Part shown: piece after piece, positions 44,038 through 53,581 of the stretch
How the letters are laid out: every line of letters begins with the position of its first letter
How positions within the stretch are numbered: the stretch's first letter is position 1
The notes under the pieces: generated by a model
What the model saw: only the letters and a program-made list of their open reading frames with translations
Databases searched by the model: none
Told to the model about the DNA's origin: nothing
Translations under genes and position numbers: made by a program
Origin: Carboxylicivirga sp.
GTDB lineage: Bacteria > Bacteroidota > Bacteroidia > Bacteroidales > Marinilabiliaceae
Direction: 5' to 3'
Length of the DNA: 64,000 nt
Assembly (NCBI GenBank): GCA_025210475.1
Contig: JAOARW010000046.1
Span: 186,001 to 250,000, forward strand

Positions 44038-46263
44038 ATGAGTGTAACATTACCAACAATAGAAGAGGCTGAAAAGCTGGATTTAACATCCGGAGAATTT
44101 GAGAGGATAAAAGAGTTATTGGGGCGTCATCCTAATACTTTAGAGTTAGAACTTTTTTCAAGGTTATGGTCGGAGCATGCTACTTATAAGAACTCGCTTA
44201 AGTGGCTGACAACTTTACCTACGGAAGGTGATAATGTTTTGGTAAAAGCTGGTGATGATAACGCTGGAGTAGTGGACCTGGGTGATGGAAATGCTTGTGT
44301 TTTTAAGGTCGAATCACACAATAGTCCATGTGCTATACAGCCACGATTAGGAGCATTGACTGGTTTAAGAGTGGTGATGCGCGATATCTTTTCGATGGGT
44401 GCTAAACCTGCTGCATTCCTGAGTTCTTTAAGGTTTGGAGATGGTAAAAGAGATACAGCCCGTTGGTTATTTGAGGAAGTGGCCGAAGGTATTTGTGCCT
44501 ATGAGCGTGGCTCAGAAGTGCCAATTTTAGGTGGTGAGACTTTCTTCTCAAGAGGTTACAATACAACCCCGATTATTAATAATATGGCCATTGGTATTGT
44601 GCCAAAGGATAAACTGATATATGGTAAGGCTGAAGGGAAGGATAACCTGCTGTTGATCATTGGTTCGAGAACCGGTAAGGATGGTGTGGATACGGATGTG
44701 TTTGAAACAGACATCTTAGCTGAAATTGATACTCCGCCTAGTTCCATAGATCAAATGATGGATGTGTCCATTGAGAAAGAATTGATGGAAGCGATTCATC
44801 AAATGGCAAGCCAGGTTGATTTGGTTGGTGTGCAGTCGATCGGAACACAGGGTGTTGTTGGTGCAGCTTTGGATATGGCTGTGCGTGGCAAAGCCGGATT
44901 GGATATAACGATTGATAAAATTCCTCAGAGGCATCAGGGCCTGGAGGTAAAAGATATATTACTTTCTCAGACATGGGGACGAGTGCTGGTTTGTATCAAG
45001 CCGGCTGATCTTGATAAAGTTAAAAGTGTTATTGAGCAACTTCAGGTTGCCATGTCGGTTGTTGGGACAGTAACTGATACGGATAAAGTTAAGTGCTTAT
45101 ACACTGGTGACGTTGTGGCAGAATTACCTGTTAACATGGTTATGTCTGGCGAGGCTGCTCCGGTTTATGAAAGAGAGTTTGAAGAGAATGCCAACAAACT
45201 TCCGCCGATAAATCTGGATATATATGACGAGCCTGATCACTATCCGGATGTCGTGATTCGCATGCTTTCCAACCTGAATGTTACATCAAAAAGTTGGTTA
45301 ACCAATAAGTTTAATAAGCCTAACGGTGGAGAATCTGATCATTTAGACTATCCTTCAGACGCCGCATATATTAAAATCGAAGGATCGAATAAATCATTAA
45401 CCGCAACCATGGACTGTAACTCCCGATACATGAAATCGGATGCATTTGTAGGTGCCCAGATTGCTGTAGCTGAGGCTGCAAGAAATATTGTGTGTGCCGG
45501 CGGTAAGCCTGTTGCTTTGTCCGATTGCCTGAATTTTGGAAATCCTTATGACCCTAAGGTATATGGTACTTTTGTGGATTCAGTAAAAGGAATTACAAAA
45601 GCTTGTAACGAGTTTAATGTGCCGGTGGTGAGTGGTAATGTTAGTTTCTACAATCAGCGTTCTGAAAATGGTTTACTGAAAGCTATTACGCCAACTTCGG
45701 TAATCGGTATGATTGGTTTAGTTGAAGACAAAGAGTGCCATAGCACCTTATCATTTAGGCATAAGGGCGATATGATTTTCCTTGTGGGGCAATCGCGCAA
45801 CGATGTAAATTCTTCAGAATATGCAAGCAGTATACTAAACATCAAGAAATCGGCTGCTCCTTATTATGACGCCGAGGAAGAACTGGAATTACAAGCGGCA
45901 GTAGCTGATATGATTCGTAAAAAACTGGTTCGTTCGGTTCATGATGTGTCAAACGGTGGTTTATTCTTTAGCTTATTGGAATCAAGTATTCCATTAGAGT
46001 TTGGTTTTGATATTACTTCGGATGCCGAAATTCGTAAAGAAGCCTTCTTATTTGGCGAATCGCAGAGTCGTGTAGTAGTTTCTGTATCGCCTGAGAAACA
46101 GGATGATTTTGTTGACTTTATGATGGCGACAGAAGTGCCTTTCTCAATCCTTGGTCATGTAACAAAAGGAGAAGTTCGTATCGACGATGAATCCTTCGGG
46201 TACATTTCTGATTTGAAAAATGCTTTTGAACAAAAGTTGGAAGTTTGGGTTGAAGGAGAGTAA
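44038..46263 (+). CDS. purL: Phosphoribosylformylglycinamidine synthase subunit PurL
   Basis: 741 residues, the small PurL form which needs separate PurQ and PurS, not the 1200-1300-residue fused enzyme. It performs the fourth step of purine synthesis, making FGAM from FGAR with ATP and ammonia. Two AIRS-like halves are visible: WSEHATYKNSLKWLTTLP and VFKVESHNSPCAIQPRLGA (with the ATP/substrate-binding His) in the first, and VHDVSNGGLFFSLLES in the second. purQ and purS are not in the window. A tlpA-like gene follows 17 nt after the stop. Confidence 0.96.
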   Translation: MSVTLPTIEEAEKLDLTSGEFERIKELLGRHPNTLELELFSRLWSEHATYKNSLKWLTTLPTEGDNVLVKAGDDNAGVVDLGDGNACVFKVESHNSPCAIQPRLGALTGLRVVMRDIFSMGAKPAAFLSSLRFGDGKRDTARWLFEEVAEGICAYERGSEVPILGGETFFSRGYNTTPIINNMAIGIVPKDKLIYGKAEGKDNLLLIIGSRTGKDGVDTDVFETDILAEIDTPPSSIDQMMDVSIEKELMEAIHQMASQVDLVGVQSIGTQGVVGAALDMAVRGKAGLDITIDKIPQRHQGLEVKDILLSQTWGRVLVCIKPADLDKVKSVIEQLQVAMSVVGTVTDTDKVKCLYTGDVVAELPVNMVMSGEAAPVYEREFEENANKLPPINLDIYDEPDHYPDVVIRMLSNLNVTSKSWLTNKFNKPNGGESDHLDYPSDAAYIKIEGSNKSLTATMDCNSRYMKSDAFVGAQIAVAEAARNIVCAGGKPVALSDCLNFGNPYDPKVYGTFVDSVKGITKACNEFNVPVVSGNVSFYNQRSENGLLKAITPTSVIGMIGLVEDKECHSTLSFRHKGDMIFLVGQSRNDVNSSEYASSILNIKKSAAPYYDAEEELELQAAVADMIRKKLVRSVHDVSNGGLFFSLLESSIPLEFGFDITSDAEIRKEAFLFGESQSRVVVSVSPEKQDDFVDFMMATEVPFSILGHVTKGEVRIDDESFGYISDLKNAFEQKLEVWVEGE

Positions 46264-46280
46264 AAGTTAAAAACACCACT

Positions 46281-46799
46281 ATGAATAATAAAATAAAAGT
46301 TCTGTCTCTTGCCGTATTGCTTCTGTCGGCCGGATTATTAGTTGGCTGGTCGGGTAAGGATGCCAGCGATAAGGTGAAAGTGGGCGATCCGGTACCAGAG
46401 TTTAAGGTTTTAACGCCCGATGGCGAGATGACTTCGGCTGATCTGAAAGGCAAGGTTGTATTGATTAATTTCTTTGCTACATGGTGTGGTCCTTGTTTAA
46501 AGGAGTTACCTGTTTTGGAAAAAGATGTTTGGGAGCAGTTTAAAGACAATGAAGATTTTGTTTTGTTAGTGATTGGACGCGAACATACGGCAGAAGAACT
46601 CAAGAAATTTGCAAAAAACAAAGGTCTTGATTTACCTTTCTGTCCTGATGAAGAACGTAAAATTTTTAGTCAGTTTGCCACTCAATCCATTCCGAGGAAT
46701 TATATTGTTGACAAAACCGGAAAGGTTATTTATGCTTCAAAAGGATACACTCAGGTTGAGTTTGAGCACATGATCAACGTTTTAAAAAAGCGCCTTTAG
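46281..46799 (+). CDS. TlpA family thiol-disulfide oxidoreductase
   Basis: 172 residues. An N-terminal hydrophobic segment (about 6-23, VLSLAVLLLSAGLLVGW) exports or anchors it. The thioredoxin fold begins GDPVPEFKVLTPDGEM with the active site ATWCGPCLKELP (Cys69, Cys72) and cis-Pro region ATQSIPRNYIVDKTGKVIYA. It likely reduces periplasmic disulfides, for example in cytochrome c maturation or stress response. The residue where relatives often carry a lipobox Cys is Trp23. It lies 17 nt after purL and has a terminator. Confidence 0.92.
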   Translation: MNNKIKVLSLAVLLLSAGLLVGWSGKDASDKVKVGDPVPEFKVLTPDGEMTSADLKGKVVLINFFATWCGPCLKELPVLEKDVWEQFKDNEDFVLLVIGREHTAEELKKFAKNKGLDLPFCPDEERKIFSQFATQSIPRNYIVDKTGKVIYASKGYTQVEFEHMINVLKKRL

Positions 46800-46819
46800 G
46801 CAATCAAGAAAATAGATGA

Positions 46820-46852
46820 AGGGGATGTTGTATTAATAGCATCCTCTTTTTT
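46820..46852 (+). terminator. Intrinsic terminator of purL-tlpA
   Basis: AGGGGATG (46820-46827) and CATCCTCT (46840-46847) pair with one G-U, followed by seven T. Confidence 0.8.
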
Positions 46853-46879
46853 ATTGTTATTAAAATCCTTCCTTTTTTT

Positions 46880-46887
46880 TATTTTTG
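46880..46887 (+). promoter_or_regulatory. -7 element upstream of ubiE
   Basis: TATTTTTG fits TAnnTTTG and predicts a start near 46891, 14 nt before the ATG. The -33 region is only T-rich. Confidence 0.35.
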
Positions 46888-46904
46888 AGCAAATTTGAAA
46901 ACAA

Positions 46905-47633
46905 ATGACGGTTAAACCATATACAAAAGAAGGTTCCAAGAAAACACAGGTGGCAGGCATGTTCAATAATATTGCCCCTAAATATGATTTTTTAAATCAT
47001 TTATTGTCAATGGGAATCGATAAAATCTGGCGCAAGCGAGCCATTAATTTATTAAAGGAAATTGAGGAGCCGTTGATTCTGGATGTAGCAACAGGAACTG
47101 GTGATTTAGCCCTGGAAGCTAACCGTCGTTTAGGTTGTAAGGTGGTAGGTGTTGATATTTCTTCTGAAATGTTGAAAGTAGCCAAAGTAAAGATTTCCAG
47201 GAAAGGGCTTGAAGATAAAATAAGTGTTCAGGAGGGTGATTCAGAAAATCTGCCGTTTGAAGATAATCACTTCGATGCGGTGATGGTAGCATTTGGTGTG
47301 CGTAACTTCGAAAACCTGAATAAAGGATTGACAGATATGGCGCGTACTTTAAAAGAAGGTGGCAAAATGGTGGTGCTTGAGTTTTCGAAACCAGCCTACT
47401 TTCCTTTCAAGCAGTTATATCTGTTCTATTTCCGTTACATCCTTCCCTGGTTAGGTGGTGTTGTTTCAAAAGATAAGGCAGCATATACTTATTTGCCTGA
47501 ATCGGTATTAAGCTTTCCCGACGGAAAGGCTTTTGATGATGAGTTAATCAAGGCTGGCATGACACCGGTAAAACGATACAAGCAAACGATGGGCATTGCC
47601 ACTATTTATTTATCAGAGAAGCGCAAGCAATAA
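46905..47633 (+). CDS. ubiE: Demethylmenaquinone / 2-methoxy-6-polyprenylbenzoquinol C-methyltransferase
   Basis: 242 residues. It methylates demethylmenaquinone with SAM to give menaquinone; in Bacteroidota only the menaquinone reaction is expected. Motifs: MFNNIAPKYDFLNHLLSMGID at the start (UbiE signature), SAM-binding LDVATGTGDLA (59-69), VVGVDISSEML, AFGVRNFENL and KPAYFPFKQLYLFYFRYILP. This shows a menaquinone-based respiratory chain. porT follows closely. Confidence 0.95.
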   Translation: MTVKPYTKEGSKKTQVAGMFNNIAPKYDFLNHLLSMGIDKIWRKRAINLLKEIEEPLILDVATGTGDLALEANRRLGCKVVGVDISSEMLKVAKVKISRKGLEDKISVQEGDSENLPFEDNHFDAVMVAFGVRNFENLNKGLTDMARTLKEGGKMVVLEFSKPAYFPFKQLYLFYFRYILPWLGGVVSKDKAAYTYLPESVLSFPDGKAFDDELIKAGMTPVKRYKQTMGIATIYLSEKRKQ

Positions 47634-47676
47634 AATCACCATTATTTAGTTATAGAATTAAATAAATAATTATCCT

Positions 47677-48396
47677 TTGAAAAGATTCACCTTAATCATA
47701 CTCTTAATAATGCAGTTTGGAACTGCGTTTAGCCAAGGTAAAAACAGCCGGATTGCAAATTTAAGATCCTTTGATGAACGACCATTGCATTTTGGTTTTC
47801 TGATTGGTGTTAATACAATGGATTTTCGGGTGTATAACACTGGTAAATCGATTAATGCTGCTGGTGATATGATGTATGCCGATGTGTTGACTTTGAGTCC
47901 GGGGTTAAATATTGGTATTGTGTCCAGTTATAAACTAACAAAAGATTTAAACCTACGTTTTCTTCCCGGTATTAGTTTTGGTCAGCGTAACTTGACATAT
48001 AGACATTATGATAAGGATGGTGTTTATTTGGATAAAGAAGAGACGCTTAAGATAAAATCTACTTTTTTAGAATTTCCACTTTTGCTGAAATATAATGCTT
48101 TCCGTATGCATAATGCCAAGCCATACCTGATTGGAGGTTTTAATATGCGTTACGATTTGGCAAAAAATAAGCAGGACAAATTATTGCTGACATCTTTGGA
48201 TGGCTACCTGGAGTTTGGTGCGGGCTTTGATTTTTACCTGACTTATTTTCGTTTATCGGTGGAAGCAAAGATGTCTGTTGGCCTGACAGATATTCTTAAT
48301 CCGGAAGGTACAGGAGAGCTAGGTGAGATGCAATATACCGAAGCATTGGATCAGCTTAAATCCCGAATCTTCTCCCTGACGTTCTATTTTGAATAA
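47677..48396 (+). CDS. porT: PorT family outer membrane beta-barrel protein (type IX secretion)
   Basis: 239 residues beginning with TTG at 47677; no ATG gives the signal peptide KRFTLIILLIMQFGTAFSQ, so TTG is used. The mature part is an eight-strand-like outer-membrane barrel (RPLHFGFLIGVNTMDFRVY, then AKPYLIGGFNMRYDL, ending SLTFYFE with a terminal aromatic). PorT is one of the accessory proteins required for type IX secretion and gliding in Bacteroidetes, and porT next to ubiE is a recurrent gene order. Together with the phylum this implies T9SS cargo elsewhere. Confidence 0.88.
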   Translation: MKRFTLIILLIMQFGTAFSQGKNSRIANLRSFDERPLHFGFLIGVNTMDFRVYNTGKSINAAGDMMYADVLTLSPGLNIGIVSSYKLTKDLNLRFLPGISFGQRNLTYRHYDKDGVYLDKEETLKIKSTFLEFPLLLKYNAFRMHNAKPYLIGGFNMRYDLAKNKQDKLLLTSLDGYLEFGAGFDFYLTYFRLSVEAKMSVGLTDILNPEGTGELGEMQYTEALDQLKSRIFSLTFYFE

Positions 48397-48421
48397 ATTC
48401 AATTACTTTTGCGCTTTCAAA
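48388..48421 (+). promoter_or_regulatory. Candidate promoter overlapping the porT stop
   Basis: TTTG (48388-48391) and TACTTTTG (48414-48421, exact -7) are spaced by 22 nt, one or two more than usual. Start near 48425, about 41 nt before the flavoprotein ATG. Confidence 0.4.
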
Positions 48422-48465
48422 GGTTCACCAAATAAAATGAATGGTGAATGGTTAATAATTGAATA

Positions 48466-50040
48466 ATGAAGCGCGAAATTGTTTTACGACTCTCTCCAAG
48501 GGATGCATCTGATAGTAAGTATTATAAGCCCTTGTTGGCAAAAAAGATGAAGGTTGCCCCTGATAAGATTTCTTATTTCAGGGTTGTAAAACGCTCCATT
48601 GATGCCCGTCAGAAGCAAGTATTGGTTCAATTACACATTGAAGCCTATGCCAATACAAAGCCACCAAAACCCGAAGCGATTGTTTTTAATTACGCCGATG
48701 TAAGTCAAAAGCCTGCCGTTGTAATTGTGGGAGCTGGCCCGGGTGGGTATTTTGCTGCCTTGCGTTTGATTGAGCTGGGCCTTCGACCAATTGTTCTCGA
48801 ACGTGGTAAAGGGGTTAACGAGCGAAAAAAGGATTTAGCACTGCTTAATCGAAATGAATCGGTAAATACGGAATCGAATTATGCCTTTGGCGAAGGAGGT
48901 GCCGGAACTTTTTCCGATGGAAAACTTTATACGCGTAGCACAAAGCGCGGTGACTTCAGAAAGGTGCTGGAGGTTTTTAATTACCATGGAGCCAGTGAAG
49001 AGATTTTGATCGATGCTCATCCACACATTGGAACGGATAAATTGCCGGAGGTTATTAAAGCAATGCGCCAGTCTATTATTAATGCGGGAGGTGAAGTGCA
49101 TTTTGATACCAAGGTGACCAATTTGATTTTAAACGGTGATAAAATCACCGGAGTTGAAACGGAAAGTGGTGACCAGATTCTCGGACAAGCTGTTGTTTTG
49201 GCTACCGGTCATTCGGCGCGCGATATCTATTATATGCTGGACGAAAACAAAGTAACACTCGAAGCCAAAACATGGGCAATGGGGGTACGTGTTGAGCATC
49301 CACAGGAGTTGATTGATCAGATTCAATATCATTCTCCAATGGGTCGGGGCGATTATTTGCCGGCAGCCAGCTATAGTCTTTCATGCCAGATTCAGGAGCG
49401 CGGCGTGTATTCTTTCTGTATGTGTCCGGGTGGTTTTATTGTACCGGCCATGACCGATGCTGATGAGATGGTGGTGAATGGTATGTCGCCATCCAAACGT
49501 AATTCGCCATGGGCCAATTCGGGCATGGTCGTAGAAGTAAAACCTGAAGATATTGGTGAATTTCAGAGCAAAGGTGCCATAGGAGGCCTGGAATACCAAA
49601 AGGAATTGGAAAGACTGGCCTTTGTCAATGGCGGACGTGGTATTGTAGCGCCGGCTCAGTCATTAGCCGATTTTGTTGAAGGTAAACTGTCGTTTGATTT
49701 ACCCGATTGTTCTTATATACCTGGATTAGTGGCTTCTCCTTTGCACTTTTGGTTGCCAGAAAACATTGGTGAAAGGCTGCGTAAAGGATTTGAATATTTC
49801 GGACGACGAGCCCGTGGTTTCGTAACCAACGAAGCACTTGTTGTGGGGGTTGAAAGCAGAACATCCTCCCCGGTTCGTATTCCGCGCGATCGCGCTACCT
49901 ATCAGCATGTACAGATTGAAGGTTTATTTCCATGTGGCGAAGGTGCTGGTTATGCCGGAGGTATTGCTTCTTCGGCCATCGATGGAGAAAAATGTGCAGA
50001 AAAGGCCTGGGAATTCATAAGTGGTAAAGTTCTTGAATAA
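48466..50040 (+). CDS. FAD-dependent dehydrogenase (COG2509-like flavoprotein)
   Basis: 524 residues. An N-terminal small domain (about 1-80) with RSIDARQKQVLVQLH precedes a FAD Rossmann fold, VVIVGAGPGGYFAALRLIE (about 85-103). NYAFGEGGAGTFSDGKLYTR, FCMCPGGFIVPAMTDADEMVVNG (with the CMCPGG motif) and GEGAGYAGGIASSAIDG match uncharacterised FAD-dependent dehydrogenases of about 520 residues found in many bacteria. The substrate is unknown; a role in redox or quinone metabolism is only inferred. It is complete and monocistronic. Confidence 0.87.
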   Translation: MKREIVLRLSPRDASDSKYYKPLLAKKMKVAPDKISYFRVVKRSIDARQKQVLVQLHIEAYANTKPPKPEAIVFNYADVSQKPAVVIVGAGPGGYFAALRLIELGLRPIVLERGKGVNERKKDLALLNRNESVNTESNYAFGEGGAGTFSDGKLYTRSTKRGDFRKVLEVFNYHGASEEILIDAHPHIGTDKLPEVIKAMRQSIINAGGEVHFDTKVTNLILNGDKITGVETESGDQILGQAVVLATGHSARDIYYMLDENKVTLEAKTWAMGVRVEHPQELIDQIQYHSPMGRGDYLPAASYSLSCQIQERGVYSFCMCPGGFIVPAMTDADEMVVNGMSPSKRNSPWANSGMVVEVKPEDIGEFQSKGAIGGLEYQKELERLAFVNGGRGIVAPAQSLADFVEGKLSFDLPDCSYIPGLVASPLHFWLPENIGERLRKGFEYFGRRARGFVTNEALVVGVESRTSSPVRIPRDRATYQHVQIEGLFPCGEGAGYAGGIASSAIDGEKCAEKAWEFISGKVLE

Positions 50041-50049
50041 GCTGGCTTT

Positions 50050-50814
50050 TTAAGCTTGTCGGCGGAATTCGGCACAGGTAATGGCTGTGGCTACCGATAC
50101 ATTCAGCGATTCAGATGTTGGAATTCCACTCGGGAACGATGGTATCAATAATTTGTGACTCACAAAATTGGCGACTTCATCGCTGATGCCTTTACCTTCG
50201 TTGCCCATTATTATCAAACCTTTGTTGCTTAATTTTTCATTGTAAATATTGTTGCCATCCAGAAATGTGCCATATACCGGCAGATTAAGCTTTTGATAAC
50301 TGACAAGAAACTGGCAGGCATCCTGATAATAAATATTAACACGGCTAATGGCTCCCATGGTTGATTGAATGGTTTTTGCATTGTAAATATCAGCACAATT
50401 AATTGAGCAAATAACGTGTTTGATACCAAACCAGTCAGCCAATCGAACAATGGTTCCAAGATTACCAGGATCCTGTACTTCATCTAAAAACAGACAAAGT
50501 TCATTTCTTAATTGATCTAAAGAAAGTTTGCCACTTTTCTGCTTAAAAATGCCAATTACCTCGGGTGGGCTTTTATGCGAGGATACTTTCTTAATTTCAT
50601 CGATGGAGGCCTGAATAATTTCGGCACCCTCTGTTATTAGGTTTTTATTTTCAGATAACCATTTTTCGGTGGCTATTATTTGTTGAGCATCTAAACCGGC
50701 ACTAAGTAAATCACCAACTAGTTTATGTCCTTCGCCAACAAATACTCCGGCTTGTTCGCGTGCTTTTTTTCGGCTGAGTGATAAAATGAATTTTTGTTTG
50801 TTTTTACTTAGCAT
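50050..50814 (-). CDS. TrmH/SpoU family RNA 2'-O-methyltransferase
   Basis: 254 residues. An N-terminal substrate-binding domain (about 1-95, KFILSLSRKKAREQAGVFV) is followed by a SpoU trefoil-knot methyltransferase domain: FLDEVQDPGNLGTIVRLADW (motif 1), GLIIMGNEGKGI (motif 2) and LLIPSFPSGIPTSESLNVSVA (motif 3, SAM-binding knot). It methylates a ribose in rRNA or tRNA, position unknown. It is divergent from tamL and has a -7 element. Confidence 0.93.
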   Translation of the reverse strand: MLSKNKQKFILSLSRKKAREQAGVFVGEGHKLVGDLLSAGLDAQQIIATEKWLSENKNLITEGAEIIQASIDEIKKVSSHKSPPEVIGIFKQKSGKLSLDQLRNELCLFLDEVQDPGNLGTIVRLADWFGIKHVICSINCADIYNAKTIQSTMGAISRVNIYYQDACQFLVSYQKLNLPVYGTFLDGNNIYNEKLSNKGLIIMGNEGKGISDEVANFVSHKLLIPSFPSGIPTSESLNVSVATAITCAEFRRQA

Positions 50815-50852
50815 TGTTATCCGTCTTTTAGGTTGAATGTGTTTAAACGTCG

Positions 50853-50860
50853 CAAAGTTA
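50853..50860 (-). promoter_or_regulatory. -7 element of the RNA methyltransferase gene
   Basis: Minus-strand TAACTTTG fits TAnnTTTG and would start transcription near 50849, 35 nt before the ATG. No good TTTG lies upstream at the expected distance. Confidence 0.4.
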
Positions 50861-50950
50861 TATCTTATCGGGCGAATTAAATATCTTTATGGCAAATTAA
50901 GACAATTCGAACCCAAACCTTATGTCTTCTGAGGTGCTTTCGGTGTAGTG

Positions 50951-53266
50951 ATGGTGAATAGAATAGTAGTAGTTATTGGATTGGTAATACTTGTGTTTGT
51001 ATCGGCGTGCCGTTCGGTCAAATACGTGCCTGATGATGCCTACTTGTTAAATAAGGTCGAAATAGTTAATGAGACCAAAGATATTTCGAAGGAAGAATTG
51101 AATTATTATGTGCGTCAGAAAGAGAATGTCAAGATTCTTGGTTTTTGGCGATTTCACCTAGGTTTGTATAACTTGTCGGGTCGTGACGAATCTAAAGGCT
51201 TTAACGGATGGCTGCGTCGGATTGGCGAAGAGCCGGTTTTGTACGATGAGTTGCTCAAACAGAAATCCAGTGAGCAGCTAAAGTTATTTTTAAATAACAA
51301 AGGGTATTATAATGCAATAGTTAAGGATACGGTTGTTTTTTACAAGAAGCAAAAGGCCAAGGTCCGTTATCAGATAAATCCGGGAGTAAGATACAGTGTA
51401 AATGAACTGGCCTATCGGGTGGAAGACGATTCGGTGAAAGGCTATGTTTATGCCGACACCATTAATACGCTGTTAAAAAATGGAGCTCCATTTGATTCTG
51501 ATCTTCACGATAAAGAGCGGAGCCGAATTACAAAAATGCTTCGTAACGAAGGCTATTATGGATTTAGTAAAGAGTTTATTTATTTTCTGGCTGATAGTAC
51601 CGTTGGCAATCATCAGGTAAATGATTCTTTAATAGTAGTAAAAAACCGAATTCAGCGGAGCGGACAGAAGGACTCAATCATTAACCATCGAAAATACAAA
51701 ATTAAGGATGTTTATTTTCTGGTTGGATTTGAACCCAAAGAAGCCTTGCGTAACATGGAAGCTTACCTGAGTAAGTTTGACAGTGTGGAATATGAAGGCT
51801 GTAAAATTCTTTATGGCGATAACCTTGATTTTCGTGCAGATATACTGACGAACTCCAATTATATCTATCCGGGTGATTATTTTAATGAAGAGCTGGTGGT
51901 GAAAACACAATCCCTGTTATCGGAATTACAGTTATTTCGCTTTGTTAATATCCGATTCAGGGAAGTGGAAGGGAAGTTGGATGCCGATGGAAATGGTATT
52001 CTGGATTGTTTTATTCAATTATCTTCATCAAAGCCACAAAGTTATCGGGTTGATTTAGAAGGTACCAATTCGTCTGGATATTTGGGGGCGGCCGGTAGTT
52101 TTAAATACAAGCATAAAAACTTTTTACGAGGTGGGGAGGTTTTTGATATGCGTTTCCGTGTTGGTGGCGAAAATCAGCAATCTCGTGAGCAGAAAACATT
52201 TCAGACACTAGAAATTGGAGGTGATGCAACCTTAACTTTACCGAAGTTTATGGTGCCGTTTAAGGTTGAGAACTTTCGTAAGCGATTTAATCCGCGTACC
52301 AACTTTACTTTATCGTACAACTACCAACGTCGGCCGGATTATACCCGTACCATTGCCAATTCGCGAATTGGTTATTCATGGAAATCATCACCCCTGGTAT
52401 CACATTATTTTGCACCCATTGATTTAAGTGTTGTTAATGTGCCGTATATACATCCTGATTTTAAGAAAAGTATAGATAAATCTTTCCTGAAATACAGTTA
52501 CGAAGATCACTTGATCAGCAGCACCTCTTATACTTATACCTATAATGAGCAATCAATTGCCGGCAATAAAAACTATCATTTTTTGCAGGCCAATTTACAA
52601 TCGGCCGGTAATATGATCGATGCTTTTGCTTCTATTTTTAATACGCGGCAGGGAGAGGAGTATAATGAGGTTTTAGGAATCAGATATGCGCAATACATTA
52701 AAGGTGATGTTGATTGGCGCTACCACATTAATGTGAATGATATTAATTCGTTTGCTTACCGTGTGTTTGTGGGCGTTGGATATCCATATGGCAACTTAAA
52801 TGTATTGCCTTTCGAAAAAAGGTATTTCTCCGGCGGGGCTAATGGTATTCGGGCCTGGCCTGTACGTGGCTTGGGTCCGGGATCGTATGAAGAAACACAA
52901 TTGGATTTTTACAATCAAACGGCTGATATAAAACTGGAGCTAAATGCCGAATATCGATTTAAACTATTTTGGTTGCTCGAAAGTGCCTTTTTTGTTGATA
53001 TTGGCAATATCTGGACCATTCGTTCGACTGATAATGCTGAAATTGACTCCAAAGGATTGTTTCATTTTAATCAGTTTTACAAGCAATTAGCGGTTGGCGT
53101 TGGTACAGGTGTGCGCCTCGATTTCGATTATTTTGTATTTCGTCTGGATATGGGTGTAAAGGCACGCGATCCTATACTTCCAGCAGGTGAGAGATGGAAG
53201 CTGGGTATAACTCCAATAACCTGGGATGATTTAGCATTTAATTTTGCAATCGGTTATCCTTTCTAA
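50951..53266 (+). CDS. tamL: BamA/TamA family outer membrane lipoprotein (TamL)
   Basis: 771 residues from the ATG at 50951; a GTG lies just before it. VLVFVSA-Cys is a lipobox (followed by RSVKYVPDDAYLLNKVEIV, the typical TamL start). POTRA repeats fill about 30-380 (a repeat start is KSSEQLKLFLNNKGYYNAIV), then an Omp85 barrel from about 385 with FRGGxE-like YFSGGANGIRAWPVRGLGPG and a final aromatic PF. TamL is the lipoprotein form of TamA in Bacteroidetes and works with TamB in outer-membrane biogenesis. tamB is not adjacent. Confidence 0.9.
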   Translation: MVNRIVVVIGLVILVFVSACRSVKYVPDDAYLLNKVEIVNETKDISKEELNYYVRQKENVKILGFWRFHLGLYNLSGRDESKGFNGWLRRIGEEPVLYDELLKQKSSEQLKLFLNNKGYYNAIVKDTVVFYKKQKAKVRYQINPGVRYSVNELAYRVEDDSVKGYVYADTINTLLKNGAPFDSDLHDKERSRITKMLRNEGYYGFSKEFIYFLADSTVGNHQVNDSLIVVKNRIQRSGQKDSIINHRKYKIKDVYFLVGFEPKEALRNMEAYLSKFDSVEYEGCKILYGDNLDFRADILTNSNYIYPGDYFNEELVVKTQSLLSELQLFRFVNIRFREVEGKLDADGNGILDCFIQLSSSKPQSYRVDLEGTNSSGYLGAAGSFKYKHKNFLRGGEVFDMRFRVGGENQQSREQKTFQTLEIGGDATLTLPKFMVPFKVENFRKRFNPRTNFTLSYNYQRRPDYTRTIANSRIGYSWKSSPLVSHYFAPIDLSVVNVPYIHPDFKKSIDKSFLKYSYEDHLISSTSYTYTYNEQSIAGNKNYHFLQANLQSAGNMIDAFASIFNTRQGEEYNEVLGIRYAQYIKGDVDWRYHINVNDINSFAYRVFVGVGYPYGNLNVLPFEKRYFSGGANGIRAWPVRGLGPGSYEETQLDFYNQTADIKLELNAEYRFKLFWLLESAFFVDIGNIWTIRSTDNAEIDSKGLFHFNQFYKQLAVGVGTGVRLDFDYFVFRLDMGVKARDPILPAGERWKLGITPITWDDLAFNFAIGYPF

Positions 53267-53581
53267 AGTGGTTGTGTGAACAATCGTTAAACTTCTTTTA
53301 AGAACACAAAAAAATAGCTATTTACGGGTCGTTTTTAGGTATGAGAATTTAGCCGTTTTAGCCGATAAAAACTTGCATGTGAATTTATGAAATGTATTGA
53401 CAAACAAAAGTATAAGTGATATTTGTCATGTGTGACACTTATAAATTGAAACGATCATTAGGGGTTAAGTGTAAGTGATAGGTAGTTGAGGACTAAAAAA
53501 ATGTAATTTTTTCTCGATGATTTTCACTAATTTCGTAGAGTTTTTTAGAAAATTAATATTTCGAACTATAAATTAAAAGCT
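53267..53581. other. 315-bp region upstream of fbaA with a hairpin
   Basis: A nested hairpin at 53411-53443 has arms TATAAG/CTTATA outside and TGTCA/TGACA inside around a TGTG loop, with a 7-nt bulge on the left. A 7-of-8 match to the -7 element (TAATTTCG, 53528-53535) lies 50 nt before the fbaA ATG. No ORF is seen; function of the hairpin is unknown. Confidence 0.45.
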
